Below are positions 45,012 to 55,385 of a stretch of 64,000 nucleotides of DNA, one piece after another (position 1 is the first letter of the stretch; each line of letters opens with the position of its first letter). The position numbers were made by a program, and so were the translations under genes. Origin of the DNA: Pseudorhodobacter ferrugineus DSM 5888 (GTDB lineage: Bacteria; Pseudomonadota; Alphaproteobacteria; Rhodobacterales; Rhodobacteraceae); the NCBI RefSeq assembly GCF_000420745.1, contig NZ_ATVN01000013.1:1-64000 (forward strand). The letters are read 5' to 3'. The notes beneath the pieces are model-generated. The model saw only the letters and a list, made by a program, of their open reading frames with translations, had not been told where the DNA came from and ran no database searches.

Positions 45012-46661
45012 ATGCGGCACGGCGGGCAAATTTTGGTGGATCAACTGGTGGCCCAAGGCGTCACCCGCGTGTTTTCCGTACCTGGCGAAAGCTTTCTCGC
45101 CGCCCTTGATGGCCTCCACGACAGCGGCATCCAAAATATCGTCTGCCGCCAAGAAGGTGGCGCTGCCATGATGGCCGAGGCGCACGGCAAAATGACCGGC
45201 AAACCCGGCGTGGTGTTCGTGACCCGCGGACCGGGGGCCACAAACGCCAGCGCTGGCATCCATATCGCCAAACAAGACAGCACGCCCATGGTGGTGTTCG
45301 TCGGCCAAATCGCCCGTGCCCACCGCGACCGTGAGGCGTTTCAAGAGGTCGATTACCGCGCCGTCTTTGGCACCCTCGCCAAATGGGTGGCCGAGGTCGA
45401 TCAGATCGAACGCCTGCCCGAATATATCAGCCGCGCCTTTCATGTGGCCAATTCCGGCCGCCCCGGCCCCGTAATTCTGGCCCTGCCCGAAGATATGCTG
45501 TCGTCCCACGCCGATGTCCCCGACCTGCCCGCCCCCGCGCCGCAACCCGTGGCCGTCAGCCCCGCCCAAATCACAGCGATCACCAATGCCCTGCAAACCG
45601 CCCAGCGCCCGCTGGTCGTGGCAGGCGGTTCGGGCTGGACGCAAAGCGCCAGCGATGCCCTGACAAAATTTGCCGAAAACTGGAACCTGCCCATCGCCGT
45701 CACCTTCCGCCGCCAAGACCGGATGAACAACGACCATCCCCTCTATGCCGGTGATCTGGGCGTCGGCATGAACCCCAAACTGGGGCAGCGATTGGCAAAA
45801 GCCGACACGATTTTGGTCATAGGCTCGCGCTTTGGCGACATCGCCACCGATGGCTATCAAATCCTAGACCCTACCCGCCCCGGCCCCCGCATTTTGCACA
45901 TCCACCCTGATCCGGATGAGCTGGGCCGCGTCTTTCACCCCGCGCTTGCCATCGCAGCCCCCACCGCCGATGTGGTGCAGGCACTGGCCCAAACCAAAGG
46001 TGCAGGCACTTGGGCCGATTGGACAGCACAGGCCCGCAGCGACTATGAGGCGTGGCAAAAACCGGCCGAGACCCCCGGCGCGGTCAAATTGGAACAGGTC
46101 ATCACATGGCTTGCCGCCAACCTCGCGCCCGACAGCATTATCACCAACGGCGCAGGCAATTACGCCGCTTTCCTGCACCGCTATTACCGCTTCCGCCAGT
46201 TTGGCACCCAGCTTGCGCCCACCTCCGGCTCTATGGGCTACGGCTTTCCGGCATCTGTCGCCGCCTCCTTGCAAAACCCTGATAAAACAGTGGTTTGCAT
46301 GGCGGGTGACGGCTGTTTTCAGATGACCTGCAATGAAATGTCGACCGCCGTCCAACACGGCGCCAAACCCATCGTCATCGTCGCCAACAATGGCCGCTAT
46401 GGCACCATCCGCATGCACCAAGAACGCCATTACCCGGGCCGCCCCTCGGGCACCGACCTTGCCAACCCCGACTTTGCAGCACTGGCAAAGGCCTACGGCG
46501 GCCACGGCGAAACCGTCACCGATCAGGCCGATTTTCCAGCCGCCTTTGCCCGCGCGCAGGCCAGTGGCGTGCTGTCGGTAATAGAACTCAAACTCGACCC
46601 CGACATGCTAACCACAGGCCAAACCCTGACCCAAGTGCGCGCGGCGGCACTAAAGGCTTAA
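45012..46661 (+). CDS. Thiamine-diphosphate enzyme, acetolactate-synthase-like
   Basis: The 549-aa product has the three ThDP-enzyme domains. The activating glutamate is E48 in CRQEGGAAMMAEAHGK, VTRGPGATNA follows, and the ThDP-binding motif begins GDGCFQMTCNEMS and ends in VANN. The family includes acetolactate synthase large subunits, benzoylformate decarboxylases and others; with no small subunit here a catabolic or oxalyl/acyl-CoA-type role is as likely as branched-chain synthesis. ATG 45012 follows AAGGAGAAC. Its TAA overlaps the stop of the convergent transglycosylase gene. Confidence 0.88.
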   Translation: MRHGGQILVDQLVAQGVTRVFSVPGESFLAALDGLHDSGIQNIVCRQEGGAAMMAEAHGKMTGKPGVVFVTRGPGATNASAGIHIAKQDSTPMVVFVGQIARAHRDREAFQEVDYRAVFGTLAKWVAEVDQIERLPEYISRAFHVANSGRPGPVILALPEDMLSSHADVPDLPAPAPQPVAVSPAQITAITNALQTAQRPLVVAGGSGWTQSASDALTKFAENWNLPIAVTFRRQDRMNNDHPLYAGDLGVGMNPKLGQRLAKADTILVIGSRFGDIATDGYQILDPTRPGPRILHIHPDPDELGRVFHPALAIAAPTADVVQALAQTKGAGTWADWTAQARSDYEAWQKPAETPGAVKLEQVITWLAANLAPDSIITNGAGNYAAFLHRYYRFRQFGTQLAPTSGSMGYGFPASVAASLQNPDKTVVCMAGDGCFQMTCNEMSTAVQHGAKPIVIVANNGRYGTIRMHQERHYPGRPSGTDLANPDFAALAKAYGGHGETVTDQADFPAAFARAQASGVLSVIELKLDPDMLTTGQTLTQVRAAALKA

Positions 46662-48622
46662 CGCCCCGTCAACTCCGAGGTGACATTGACCACCCCAACC
46701 GACCCGCGCAATTTCGCGCGGTAAATCACCAGACTCTCCACCACCCGCATCACATAGGTGCGGGTTTCGCTGAATGGAATCGTTTCCACCCAATCCACCA
46801 CATCTACCCCCGCCACGCGAGGGTCGCCAAATTCCGTAACCCAACGGCGCGGACGCCCCGGCCCCGCATTATACCCTGACGCGATCAGCGCCACGGCGGG
46901 GCCAAACTCCTCAACCAACTGCGCCAGATAGGCAGCCCCAAGCGCCACATTATAGGCGGGGTCCGTGGTCAATTGCCCCACGGCATAGGGTTTGCCGGTT
47001 TTTTCAGCCATCATCTTGGCCGTGCCCGGCATCACCTGCATCAGGCCCAGCGCGCCTGCGGGGCTAACCACGCCCACGTTAAACTCACTCTCCCGCCGCG
47101 CAATCGACAGGGCCAGCGCACGGCTCACCGCCAACCCGTCCGGCACCAAATCGACCACCGGAAAATAGGCATGCGGCAGGATAACCCCGCGCGATGCCGC
47201 CTGTTTGCCAATCAATACCGCAATATGCGGCTGGCGGTTTTGCAGCGCGAAATCGGCAAGCTGGCCCAGTTCAACAGGGTTCAAACCCTCGGCCAGATGC
47301 AACACAAACCGCTTGCCCAACTCCAGATCACCCGCCGCCAGCAACACCCGCGCCGCCTCGAACACCGACGACTTGGCAAACCCCGCCTTGCCCCAATCAT
47401 TCGGCCGCGCATCAGCCAGCAAGGCCGCGTCCAGCGCCACCCCCAGCTTTTCCGCCGACAGCAAGCCGTAATAGGCGGTCTGATGTTTCGCCCCCGCCTC
47501 AAACGCCACCCGCGCCGCAGCAAAATTGCCAAGTGCCTCCTCGGCACGCCCTTCCCAATAATGGGCTCGGCTCAGGCTGATCGGCGTGCTGACCCCTTGC
47601 TTCAAATGCTGGAAATGCCGCCGCGCGGTCATCGGGTCATTCAGCTTGCGAAGCGCAATAAATCCCGCCAAAAACTCCAGCTCGGCATAATCGCTGCCTT
47701 CGGTCAAATGATGCGATGCGGCCACGCGGTACGCGTCCGTCATCCGCCCCGCTTGCACCAAATCCCGCGCAACCAGCGCACGCCGATCCGCCCAAGCCTC
47801 GGGCCGCCCCAATGACGCCGCCGAAACCGACCGCTCCAAAATAAGCTCGAGCGCCCCGTCCAGATTGCCCTTGCGCGCCCGCCACGCAAAGCGGTCATAG
47901 GCAAGCCCCGCATTCCCCGCCTGCGCCGCAGGAACAGCCGCGATCAACGGGTTCACCCCGTCTTGCAACGCCTGCAACGCAATCCGCGCCCGTGCCACCG
48001 CCTGCAAACCGGATGACACCAACGGCAGCATTTGCAACGCCTCGCCGTCACGCCCCGCCCACAGCAGCATATCCATCCGCTTGGCATGCACCGCCTGCAA
48101 CGCCGCCCCTTGCAGGGCCAGCATCTCTGCCTGCTCCGCCACGTTAAACCGCAGGCTTACCCACGCCCGCCGCGCCTCGGCCCCCGCCGCATCCGTATTG
48201 CCCAGCGCCAAAAACGCCTTAACCAACGCAATCGACCCTGCGGCGGTCGAGGCTTTGTCAGCTTTGAAATACGCCACCACACGCTCCGGCGTATTGGACC
48301 GCACCACGGCCACCTCGCCCTTTTGATGCAGCCATTCCATCCCTGGCCAATCGGCACGCCGCGTCAAAAACGCCTCATATTCCCCCAGCAACCCTTCGCC
48401 CGCGCGCAGGCGTTGCCATTCGATCACATCGCGGCCCACACCCGCAGGGGCCGCCGCCAGCGCCTGTTCCCAATTGCGCCCACTGGCCAACCCCAACGCA
48501 GCACGCAATTCCCCTGCCGCATCGGCGCGCAGGGGCGTGGCATAACCAACCCCCAATAAAACCAAAGACATCCCGCAAGCGCGGACAAAGGACAAAAGGC
48601 GGGTGACATGTACTGTTTTCAT
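46658..48622 (-). CDS. Soluble lytic murein transglycosylase (Slt family)
   Basis: The 654-aa product has a signal peptide (about residues 1-33), a long helical superhelix domain, and a C-terminal SLT domain: catalytic glutamate in IARRESEFN, then [25 protein letters not shown] and [13 protein letters not shown]. It cleaves peptidoglycan glycan strands to 1,6-anhydro products in the periplasm. ATG 48622 is used; the longer frame runs antisense to dapA. Its stop overlaps that of the ThDP gene. Confidence 0.92.
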   Translation of the reverse strand: MKTVHVTRLLSFVRACGMSLVLLGVGYATPLRADAAGELRAALGLASGRNWEQALAAAPAGVGRDVIEWQRLRAGEGLLGEYEAFLTRRADWPGMEWLHQKGEVAVVRSNTPERVVAYFKADKASTAAGSIALVKAFLALGNTDAAGAEARRAWVSLRFNVAEQAEMLALQGAALQAVHAKRMDMLLWAGRDGEALQMLPLVSSGLQAVARARIALQALQDGVNPLIAAVPAAQAGNAGLAYDRFAWRARKGNLDGALELILERSVSAASLGRPEAWADRRALVARDLVQAGRMTDAYRVAASHHLTEGSDYAELEFLAGFIALRKLNDPMTARRHFQHLKQGVSTPISLSRAHYWEGRAEEALGNFAAARVAFEAGAKHQTAYYGLLSAEKLGVALDAALLADARPNDWGKAGFAKSSVFEAARVLLAAGDLELGKRFVLHLAEGLNPVELGQLADFALQNRQPHIAVLIGKQAASRGVILPHAYFPVVDLVPDGLAVSRALALSIARRESEFNVGVVSPAGALGLMQVMPGTAKMMAEKTGKPYAVGQLTTDPAYNVALGAAYLAQLVEEFGPAVALIASGYNAGPGRPRRWVTEFGDPRVAGVDVVDWVETIPFSETRTYVMRVVESLVIYRAKLRGSVGVVNVTSELTGR

Positions 48623-48785
48623 ACGGCCCAACTTGCCACTGTGCCTGCATGGGCGCAACTCACATCCCCGCGTGTGCGCAATTTCGCGCCATGCTTGGCA
48701 AGCCGCGCACATCCGGCTAGGAAGGCACAGAAACCAAAGGGGCGAGTCATCCAACCGCCCCTGTCGCAAGAGGGAGACGCGTTCC

Positions 48786-49661
48786 ATGTTCAAAGGATCA
48801 ATGCCTGCTTTGGTCACGCCGTTGAAAAACGGCAAAGTGGATCTGGACGCGCTGAAAAAACTTGTCGACTGGCATATCGCCGAGGGCAGCCACGGCCTTG
48901 TCCCCGTCGGCACGACAGGCGAAAGCCCAACCCTAAGCCACGCCGAACATGCCCAAGTGATCGAGGCCGTGGTCAAAGCCGCCGCTGGCCGCATTCCGGT
49001 CATCGCAGGGGCGGGTTCCAATAATACCGCCGAAGGGATCGAGCTGATCCAGCATGCCGAACGCGTGGGCGCCTCCGCTGCCCTTGTGGTCACGCCTTAT
49101 TATAACAAACCGACCCAAGCGGGCCTGATCGCGCATTTCACCGCCCTGCATGATTGCTGCAATCTGCCGATCATCATCTACAACATCCCGGGCCGTTCGG
49201 TCGTCGATATGTCGCCTGCAACTATGGGCGAGCTGGCCAAACTGCCGCGCATTATCGGTGTCAAAGATGCCACGGGTGACCTGTCGCGCGTGCCAAAGCA
49301 GCGCATCACCTGCGGCAAGGATTTCGTGCAATTGTCGGGCGAAGATGCCACGGCCTTGGGCTTTAACGCCCACGGCGGCGTCGGCTGCATTTCCGTCACC
49401 GCCAACGTCGCCCCGCGCCTCTGCGCCCAGTTCCAAGAGGCGACTTTGGCAGGCGACTATAAAACAGCCCTTGAAATCCAGGACCGCCTGATGCCCCTGC
49501 ACGAGGCGATCTTTATCGAACCGGGCTTGGTTGGCGCAAAATACGGCCTATCCAAATTGGGCCTGTGCTCCGAAGAGGTGCGCCTGCCACTTTTGGGCTT
49601 GACCGATAGCGCCAAGGCCAAAATGGATGCCGCCATGCGCTTTGCGGGCCTGATCAACTGA
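48786..49661 (+). CDS. dapA: 4-hydroxy-tetrahydrodipicolinate synthase
   Basis: The 291-aa enzyme condenses pyruvate with aspartate semialdehyde in lysine/DAP synthesis. The Schiff-base lysine is K160 in [10 protein letters not shown], the catalytic tyrosine Y132 is in [16 protein letters not shown] binds pyruvate, and VTPYYNKPT supplies the second tyrosine. The ATG at 48786 gives the standard start. It diverges from slt across 163 bp; both serve peptidoglycan, but shared regulation is not shown. Confidence 0.95.
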   Translation: MFKGSMPALVTPLKNGKVDLDALKKLVDWHIAEGSHGLVPVGTTGESPTLSHAEHAQVIEAVVKAAAGRIPVIAGAGSNNTAEGIELIQHAERVGASAALVVTPYYNKPTQAGLIAHFTALHDCCNLPIIIYNIPGRSVVDMSPATMGELAKLPRIIGVKDATGDLSRVPKQRITCGKDFVQLSGEDATALGFNAHGGVGCISVTANVAPRLCAQFQEATLAGDYKTALEIQDRLMPLHEAIFIEPGLVGAKYGLSKLGLCSEEVRLPLLGLTDSAKAKMDAAMRFAGLIN

Positions 49662-49733
49662 TCGTTGAACCCCAAACATCCGGCACAGCGCAACAGCCTG
49701 CCGGATGTGCGCCCAAACCCAAAGGATCCCCGC

Positions 49734-50411
49734 ATGCGATTGAACGCTGACTTCACCCAGCGCGTTGTGGTTCGCCCGCAAGACCACATATGGGTTGCGT
49801 CTCCCGCTGCAGGTGTCACCCGCATGATGCTGGACCGCGTTGGCGACGAGGTGGCACGCGCCAGCAGCCTTGTGCGCTTTGCCCCCGACAGCCAATTTAC
49901 CCCCCATACCCACGCGGGTGGTGAAGAATTTTTGGTGCTGGACGGCGTGTTTTCCGATGAAACCGGCGATTATCCCGCTGGCAGTTACATCCGCAATCCC
50001 ATCGGCACCAGCCACACGCCTCACACCAAACAAGGCTGCACCATATTTGTGAAACTGCACCAATTCGACCCCTCCGATGACGTGCCGGTTAAAATCGACT
50101 CCGCCAACGCAACCTTTCGGCCCGGCATGGTTGCGGGGCTATCGGTTCTGCCCTTGCACAGCGGCCCCAGCGAAAACGTGGCCCTTGTGCGCTGGGCCCC
50201 CGGCACCCGTTTTACCCCCCACGCCCATTGGGGCGGCGAAGAGATCTTTGTGATAGACGGCACGTTTCAAGATGAACACGGCAGCTATCCCGCCGGAAGC
50301 TGGCTGCGCAGCCCCCACCAATCGCGCCACCAACCTTGGTCCGATGAAGGCTGTCTGATCTATGTGAAGACGGGCCACCTGCATCCCGACAGTTTGCGCC
50401 TGCCCGCCTAA
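49734..50411 (+). CDS. Double-cupin protein of the ChrR-like type
   Basis: The 225-aa product consists of two cupin repeats with metal motifs HTHAGGEEFLVLDG and HAHWGGEEIFVIDG, each followed by a GSYIRNP/GSWLRSP loop. The pattern is that of the ChrR cupin-like domain, but without the zinc-binding anti-sigma N-terminus, so this is likely a metal-binding enzyme or sensor of unknown substrate. ATG 49734 is preceded by AAAGGAT. It lies 72 bp after dapA. Confidence 0.82.
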   Translation: MRLNADFTQRVVVRPQDHIWVASPAAGVTRMMLDRVGDEVARASSLVRFAPDSQFTPHTHAGGEEFLVLDGVFSDETGDYPAGSYIRNPIGTSHTPHTKQGCTIFVKLHQFDPSDDVPVKIDSANATFRPGMVAGLSVLPLHSGPSENVALVRWAPGTRFTPHAHWGGEEIFVIDGTFQDEHGSYPAGSWLRSPHQSRHQPWSDEGCLIYVKTGHLHPDSLRLPA

Positions 50412-50466
50412 GCGGGGGTCGTTCCATCCGCAGCAAACAGTCGCCAAACCAACCAAAGGTCGCCCC

Positions 50467-51327
50467 ATGAACAACAACACACGCGGTGGGCTTTTGATGA
50501 TCGCGGCTATGGCGGGCTTTGCGGTTGAAGATATGTTCTTGAAAACCGCCGCCCGCACTGTCCCTGTGGGCCAAATCCTGATGATCTTTGGTGCGGCGGG
50601 GATGGTCGGCTTTGCCATACTCGCCAAACGCCAAGGCGCGCAGCTCCTCAACCCCGACATCCTGTCGCGCCCCATTCTGACCCGCGCAGTGTTCGAGGTG
50701 ATGGGACGGCTGTTCTACACACTCGCCATCGCCATGACGCCACTGTCCTCGGCCTCCGCCATTCTCCAAGCCACCCCTTTGGTCGTCGTCGCAGGGGCGG
50801 CGCTAGTGTTTGGCGAACGCGTGGGCTGGCGGCGCTGGGCGGCGATCATGGCGGGCTTTGCAGGCGTTATAATCATACTGCGGCCGGGATTGGAGGGGTT
50901 CACACCTTTGTCGATTCTGGCCGTGCTGGGCATGCTCGGCTTTGCCGGCCGTGACCTCGCCACCCGCGCCGCGCCCAAAACCCTGTCAAACCTGACCCTT
51001 GGCGTCTACGGCTTTGCCATGATGGTGCCCACCGGCGCAGGCCTTTTGGCATGGACAGGCGGCGCGGTTGTGCCTGATGCCGCCACCAGCGCGGCCCTTG
51101 CCGCTGCAACCGTGTTCGGCGTGGCGGGCTATTACGCCCTAACCGCCGCAATGCGTGTGGGCGAGGTGTCGGTCGTCACCCCGTTCCGCTATACACGCCT
51201 GCTGTTCGCGCTGATCCTCGGCACACTCGTCTTTGCCGAACGCCCCGACGCCGCCACCTTGCTTGGCAGCGCAATCATTGTCGCCTCGGGCATTTACACC
51301 CTGCTACGCGGACGCAAGGCAGGCTAA
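50467..51327 (+). CDS. DMT-superfamily (EamA) exporter
   Basis: The 286-aa product has ten membrane segments in two EamA halves: NTRGGLLMIAAMAGFAVEDM... and the second beginning near GFTPLSILAVLGMLGF. It is a likely small-molecule exporter; cargo unknown. It is only distantly similar to the paralogue at 42285-43178. It follows the cupin gene after 55 bp. Confidence 0.88.
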   Translation: MNNNTRGGLLMIAAMAGFAVEDMFLKTAARTVPVGQILMIFGAAGMVGFAILAKRQGAQLLNPDILSRPILTRAVFEVMGRLFYTLAIAMTPLSSASAILQATPLVVVAGAALVFGERVGWRRWAAIMAGFAGVIIILRPGLEGFTPLSILAVLGMLGFAGRDLATRAAPKTLSNLTLGVYGFAMMVPTGAGLLAWTGGAVVPDAATSAALAAATVFGVAGYYALTAAMRVGEVSVVTPFRYTRLLFALILGTLVFAERPDAATLLGSAIIVASGIYTLLRGRKAG

Positions 51328-51443
51328 CCGGACCTTGCGCAACGCTTTGCCTTGGGCGATCGTGCGGCTATGAAAACACGTTACCAATGCCATAACCAAC
51401 CCGCGCAACGGCCCATAAACTACACCCTAATCGCGCGGCGCCT

Positions 51444-51887
51444 CTAATCCGGCCGCTTGCGCGCATTCATCTGCCCCAACCGCACATGGCGCAGCGCCTC
51501 AACCAACAACGCGGTCAGCAACCCGAAATTCAGCAACCCATTCGCCGCCGCCATTCCACTTAACAACCGCCATTCACGCGGCAACAGCACATCGCCAAAC
51601 CCCAGCGTGGTGAAACTGACCAAGGAAAAATACACCGACGCTTCCAGCGTCACAAAAATCCCCAACCCCCAAAACGCCAGCGCCCAAATCCAGACCCCCG
51701 CCGTAATAATCCCCAACACCACAAACGACACACCCAGCATCACCAACAGCAGCTTGGGCCGATGCGGTTCGCGCACCAACCAACGGTGACTGCGCGCAAA
51801 CCCCATCTCCATCGCCAAAATCCCCGCCCCGCCTACGGCAATCGACAGCATCATCAACCCCGTGCCTATGGCAATCTGTAAAATCAT
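51444..51887 (-). CDS. Two-TM potassium channel family protein
   Basis: The 147-aa product has four hydrophobic segments, the third loop being the pore helix plus filter TTLGFGDV, close to the canonical TVGYGD. No regulatory RCK domain is attached. It likely conducts K+ or another cation. It is on the minus strand and diverges from smpB by 72 bp. Confidence 0.8.
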   Translation of the reverse strand: MILQIAIGTGLMMLSIAVGGAGILAMEMGFARSHRWLVREPHRPKLLLVMLGVSFVVLGIITAGVWIWALAFWGLGIFVTLEASVYFSLVSFTTLGFGDVLLPREWRLLSGMAAANGLLNFGLLTALLVEALRHVRLGQMNARKRPD

Positions 51888-51959
51888 ACGGCTCCTTTAC
51901 CCGCGCCCAAACGCGCGCCCATCTGGACAGTCGCGGCGCGAACCCCTATCTGATGGGCT

Positions 51960-52433
51960 ATGGTAAAACACAGCGACCCCAATTCCAAACTGATTGCCGA
52001 AAACCGCCGCGCGCGGTTCGATTTCGCAATCGAAGATGATATCGAGGCCGGCATCATGCTGCTCGGGTCCGAGGTAAAGTCCCTGCGCCAAGGCGGCTCC
52101 AACATCGCCGAAAGCTATGCAAGCGTTGAGGACGGCGAGCTGTGGCTGATCAACGGCTATATCGCCCCCTACCTGCAAGCCAAAACCTGGGGCCATGACG
52201 AACGCCGCAAGCGCAAGCTGCTGGTTTCCAAAAAGGAACTGGCCCGCCTGTGGAATTCCACGGCCCGCGAAGGCATGACCATCGTGCCGCTAAAGATGTA
52301 TTTCAACGAACGCGGCACAGTAAAACTGAAAATCGGCATCGCCAAAGGCAAGAAAAACGCGGACAAGCGCGAAACCTCGGCCAAACGCGATTGGGACAGG
52401 CAAAAAGCACGGTTGCTAAAGCAGAATCGCTGA
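51960..52433 (+). CDS. smpB: SsrA-binding protein SmpB
   Basis: The 157-aa protein binds tmRNA in trans-translation. The landmarks are [16 protein letters not shown] at the N-terminus, [31 protein letters not shown], and the basic C-terminal tail [13 protein letters not shown] that enters the mRNA channel. No tmRNA gene is seen nearby. Confidence 0.95.
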   Translation: MVKHSDPNSKLIAENRRARFDFAIEDDIEAGIMLLGSEVKSLRQGGSNIAESYASVEDGELWLINGYIAPYLQAKTWGHDERRKRKLLVSKKELARLWNSTAREGMTIVPLKMYFNERGTVKLKIGIAKGKKNADKRETSAKRDWDRQKARLLKQNR

Positions 52434-52489
52434 CATCCGGCCTGTAAAACCCGCAACACCATGCCACCTTTTGCCCGATTGGGCCGCCC

Positions 52490-52514
52490 CTGCACCCCAT
52501 GCTGGGGCAGTTTT
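52490..52514 (+). terminator. Possible terminator after smpB
   Basis: A stem of CTG plus CCCC with GGGG plus CAG (52490-52498 with 52504-52510, two-base bulge) is followed by TTTT (52511-52514). It lies 57 bp after smpB and 78 bp before sseA. Weak: short stem and only four U. Confidence 0.4.
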
Positions 52515-52591
52515 GCATGACCCACCCCGCTCTGCCCTTGCCTCAATCGCGCGATCCGATATACCCGACGCATTGCAGCAAGGAGCCAACG

Positions 52592-53452
52592 ATGACCCCC
52601 GCCCCGCAAGATGACCCAAAAACCCTCGTCTCGACCGAGTGGCTGGCCCAGCATCTCAAAGACCCAGATCTGCGCATCATTGATGCCTCGTGGCACATGC
52701 CCGCCGCGGCCCGCGATGCACGCGCCGAATACAACAGCACCCATATCCCCGGCGCGCGGTTTTTCGATATTGATGAAATCTCGGACCACCGCTCTGACCT
52801 GCCCCACATGGCCCCGCCGGTGGAAAAATTCATCAGCCGCATGCGCGCGATGGGCATAGGCGACGGGCATCAAGTGGTGGTCTATGACAGCACAGGCCTA
52901 TTTTCCGCCGCCCGCGTCTGGTGGACCTTCCGCCTGATGGGCAAAACCGATGTCGCCGTGCTGGATGGCGGCCTGCCCAAATGGCTGGCCGAAGGCCGCG
53001 AGGTCGAAGATATGCCCCCCGTGGTCCGCGACCGCCACATCACCGTGCAGCGCCAATCCGGTTTGGTCAAAGATGTGACCCAAGTGGCGTCAGCCTCCAA
53101 ATTGGCACAAGTCGAAATCATCGACGCCCGCGCCGCCCCGCGTTTCAAAGGCGAGGTGGCCGAACCCCGCGCAGGTCTGCGGTCCGGTCATATCCCCAAC
53201 TCCAAAAACCTGCCCTTTGGTAATTTGCTGAATGATAACGGCACGATGAAGGCGCCACCCGCGCTGAAAGCGGCGTTTGAAACCGCAGGCGTTGACCTGT
53301 CCAGACCCGTCATCACCACTTGCGGCTCAGGGGTGACGGCGGCAATCCTCAGCCTTGGGCTGGAACGGATCGGCCACCGCAATCACGCGCTTTATGATGG
53401 CTCTTGGTCCGAGTGGGGCATGTTTGACGACCTGCCTATCGCCAAAGGTTAA
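52592..53452 (+). CDS. sseA: 3-mercaptopyruvate sulfurtransferase
   Basis: The 286-aa protein has two rhodanese domains; the second carries the active-site cysteine C244 in TTCGSGVTA, the loop type of mercaptopyruvate rather than thiosulfate sulfurtransferases (CRKGVTA). It transfers sulfur from 3-mercaptopyruvate to thiols or cyanide. The start is preceded by AAGGAG. The aromatic aminotransferase follows after 27 bp and could be co-transcribed. Confidence 0.92.
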   Translation: MTPAPQDDPKTLVSTEWLAQHLKDPDLRIIDASWHMPAAARDARAEYNSTHIPGARFFDIDEISDHRSDLPHMAPPVEKFISRMRAMGIGDGHQVVVYDSTGLFSAARVWWTFRLMGKTDVAVLDGGLPKWLAEGREVEDMPPVVRDRHITVQRQSGLVKDVTQVASASKLAQVEIIDARAAPRFKGEVAEPRAGLRSGHIPNSKNLPFGNLLNDNGTMKAPPALKAAFETAGVDLSRPVITTCGSGVTAAILSLGLERIGHRNHALYDGSWSEWGMFDDLPIAKG

Positions 53453-53479
53453 CCCTCTGATACTTTGAAAGCCCACAAA

Positions 53480-54664
53480 ATGCTGAACGCCCTGCACGCC
53501 CAACCCCAAGACAAAATCCTGCAACTGATCCAGATGTTCAAGGATGACCCAAGGGATACCAAAATCGACCTTGGGGTCGGGGTTTACAAGGATGCAACGG
53601 GCCTGACCCCTGTGATGCGGGCGGTCAAAGCAGCGGAAAAACAGCTTTGGGAAACCGAAGTCACCAAAACCTACACCGGCCTTGCAGGCGAACCCGCCTA
53701 TGCGACCGCCATGCAGGATTTGCTGTTGGACGGCACTGTGCCCGCCGACCGCTTGTCTGCAATTGCCACCCCCGGCGGCACAGGTGCCATTCGTCAGGCG
53801 CTGGAACTGATCCAACTTGCCAGCCCCGATGCAACGGTCTGGCTGTCCAACCCCACATGGCCCAATCACCCGTCAATCATCAAATATCTGGGCATGACCA
53901 TGTCCGAATATCGGTATTTCGACACCGAGTCCCGTGGCGTCGATTTTGACGGCATGTTGGCCGATCTGGGCCAAATCAAAGCAGGTGATGTCGTCTTGCT
54001 CCACGCCTGCTGCCACAACCCGACCGGCGCAAACCTGACCCTGCCCCAATGGGCCGCCGTGGCCGATCTGTTGGAAAAAACCGGCGCAATCCCGTTTATC
54101 GACATTGCCTACCAAGGCTTTGGTGACGGGCTAGAGGCTGACGCCGCGGGTATGCGCCTTTTGGCCGCCCGCCTGCCCGAACTGCTGATCGCCGCGTCTT
54201 GTTCCAAAAACTTTGGCATCTACCGTGAACGCACGGGCATCCTGATCGCCGTGTCGCCCAAGGCCGACATGCGCGCCGTGGTCCAGGGCAACCTTGCCTT
54301 TCTGAACCGCCAAAATTTCAGCTTCCCCCCCGATCATGGCGCGCGCCTTGTGACCATGATCCTGAACGACCCCGCCTTGCGCGCCGATTGGCAGGCAGAA
54401 CTGGAAGAGGTGCGCCAGAACATGCTCACCTTGCGCGAAACCCTCGCCGCCGAATTGCGCCGCCTGTCGGGGTCCGACCGTTTTGGCTTTCTCGCCCAGC
54501 ATCGCGGCATGTTCTCGCGCCTTGGGGCCACGCCCGAACAGGTCGAATCCCTGCGCCGCGATCACGGCATCTATATGGTCGGTGACAGCCGCATGAACAT
54601 CGCAGGCCTGAACGCCCGCACCGTCCCGATTTTGGCGCAGGCCATCATCGACGCAGGCGTTTGA
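53480..54664 (+). CDS. Aromatic/aspartate aminotransferase (class I, TyrB-like)
   Basis: The 394-aa PLP enzyme matches the aspartate/aromatic class I subgroup: DLGVGVYKDATGLTP, SNPTWPNHPS, CCHNPTGANLT, the aspartate of FIDIAYQGFGDG, the Schiff-base lysine in SCSKNFGIYRERTG, and the terminal GMFSRLG. It likely makes tyrosine/phenylalanine or aspartate by transamination. ATG 53480 starts at the conserved MLNAL; a TTG five codons upstream is possible. It lies 27 bp after sseA. Confidence 0.88.
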   Translation: MLNALHAQPQDKILQLIQMFKDDPRDTKIDLGVGVYKDATGLTPVMRAVKAAEKQLWETEVTKTYTGLAGEPAYATAMQDLLLDGTVPADRLSAIATPGGTGAIRQALELIQLASPDATVWLSNPTWPNHPSIIKYLGMTMSEYRYFDTESRGVDFDGMLADLGQIKAGDVVLLHACCHNPTGANLTLPQWAAVADLLEKTGAIPFIDIAYQGFGDGLEADAAGMRLLAARLPELLIAASCSKNFGIYRERTGILIAVSPKADMRAVVQGNLAFLNRQNFSFPPDHGARLVTMILNDPALRADWQAELEEVRQNMLTLRETLAAELRRLSGSDRFGFLAQHRGMFSRLGATPEQVESLRRDHGIYMVGDSRMNIAGLNARTVPILAQAIIDAGV

Positions 54665-54719
54665 CCGTACACACGGGTGTATGTACGGAAAACATACAGA
54701 CAGCATACGGGAAAAATAC
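54665..54719. promoter_or_regulatory. Inverted and direct repeats before the HAD gene
   Basis: A 7-bp inverted repeat CCGTACA/TGTACGG (54665-54671, 54682-54688) directly follows the aminotransferase stop. It is overlapped by two direct repeats, TACGGAAAACATAC (54684-54697) and TACGGGAAAAATAC (54706-54719), 12 of 14 identical and exactly 22 bp apart, two helical turns. This fits a regulator operator or an mRNA structure near the HAD start at 54722. Confidence 0.35.
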
Positions 54720-54721
54720 GC

Positions 54722-55354
54722 ATGTTTGATGCAGTCATCTTTGATCTGGACGGCACCTTGCTCGACACCGAAAGCCTGACCCAAGCGGCTGGCATTCTGG
54801 CCTTTGCCGAATGCGGTGTGACCGTCGACCCCGCGTTTTTGCACGGGCTGATCGGGCGGGATGACGTGACAGGCGCAGGCCTTATCCGCGCGCAGTTTCC
54901 CGATCTGGATTTCGCCACTTTCACAGCGGTGTGGACCCGCCAGGTCGCCGCGCATTACGCCAAAGGCATCCCGCTAAAACCTGGCACCCATGACCTTCTG
55001 GGCGCGATTGATCTGCCCATCGCGATTGCCACATCCTCGACCCGCGCACAGTTGGATTACAAGCTGGGTGTCAGCGATATTTCTCGCTATTTCAAACACT
55101 TCGTCACCTTCAACGATGTGAAACACGCCAAGCCCGCCCCCGATCCGTTCCTGTTGGCCGCCCATCTTTTGGGCGTCGATCCCGCCCGTTGCGTGGCGTT
55201 TGAAGATAGCGAGGCAGGCGCAGAATCCGCCCACAGCGCCGGCATGACCGTGGTCCAAGTCCCTGATATCAACCCCGCCTCTGGCCGCTTTGCCCATCTG
55301 GTCGCCCCCGATTTGCTGACGGGCGCACGCGAAATCGGCCTTATTCCCAAGTGA
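54722..55354 (+). CDS. HAD-superfamily phosphatase (beta-phosphoglucomutase-like)
   Basis: The 210-aa product has HAD motif I FDLDGTLLDTE, the threonine/serine motif II in IAIATSST, the lysine in NDVKHAKPAPDPF and the motif IV aspartates in VAFEDSEAGAESA. The cap is of the helical C1 type seen in beta-phosphoglucomutases and small sugar-phosphate phosphatases. The substrate is unknown. The start ATG at 54722 lies within the repeat region described above. Confidence 0.9.
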   Translation: MFDAVIFDLDGTLLDTESLTQAAGILAFAECGVTVDPAFLHGLIGRDDVTGAGLIRAQFPDLDFATFTAVWTRQVAAHYAKGIPLKPGTHDLLGAIDLPIAIATSSTRAQLDYKLGVSDISRYFKHFVTFNDVKHAKPAPDPFLLAAHLLGVDPARCVAFEDSEAGAESAHSAGMTVVQVPDINPASGRFAHLVAPDLLTGAREIGLIPK

Positions 55355-55385
55355 TCTTGCGAATCCCCTATCCTCGTCTTATATG

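Noticed and set aside
51888-52600. tmRNA (ssrA) gene near smpB
   Set aside because: No tRNA-like ends or tag reading frame were seen around smpB.
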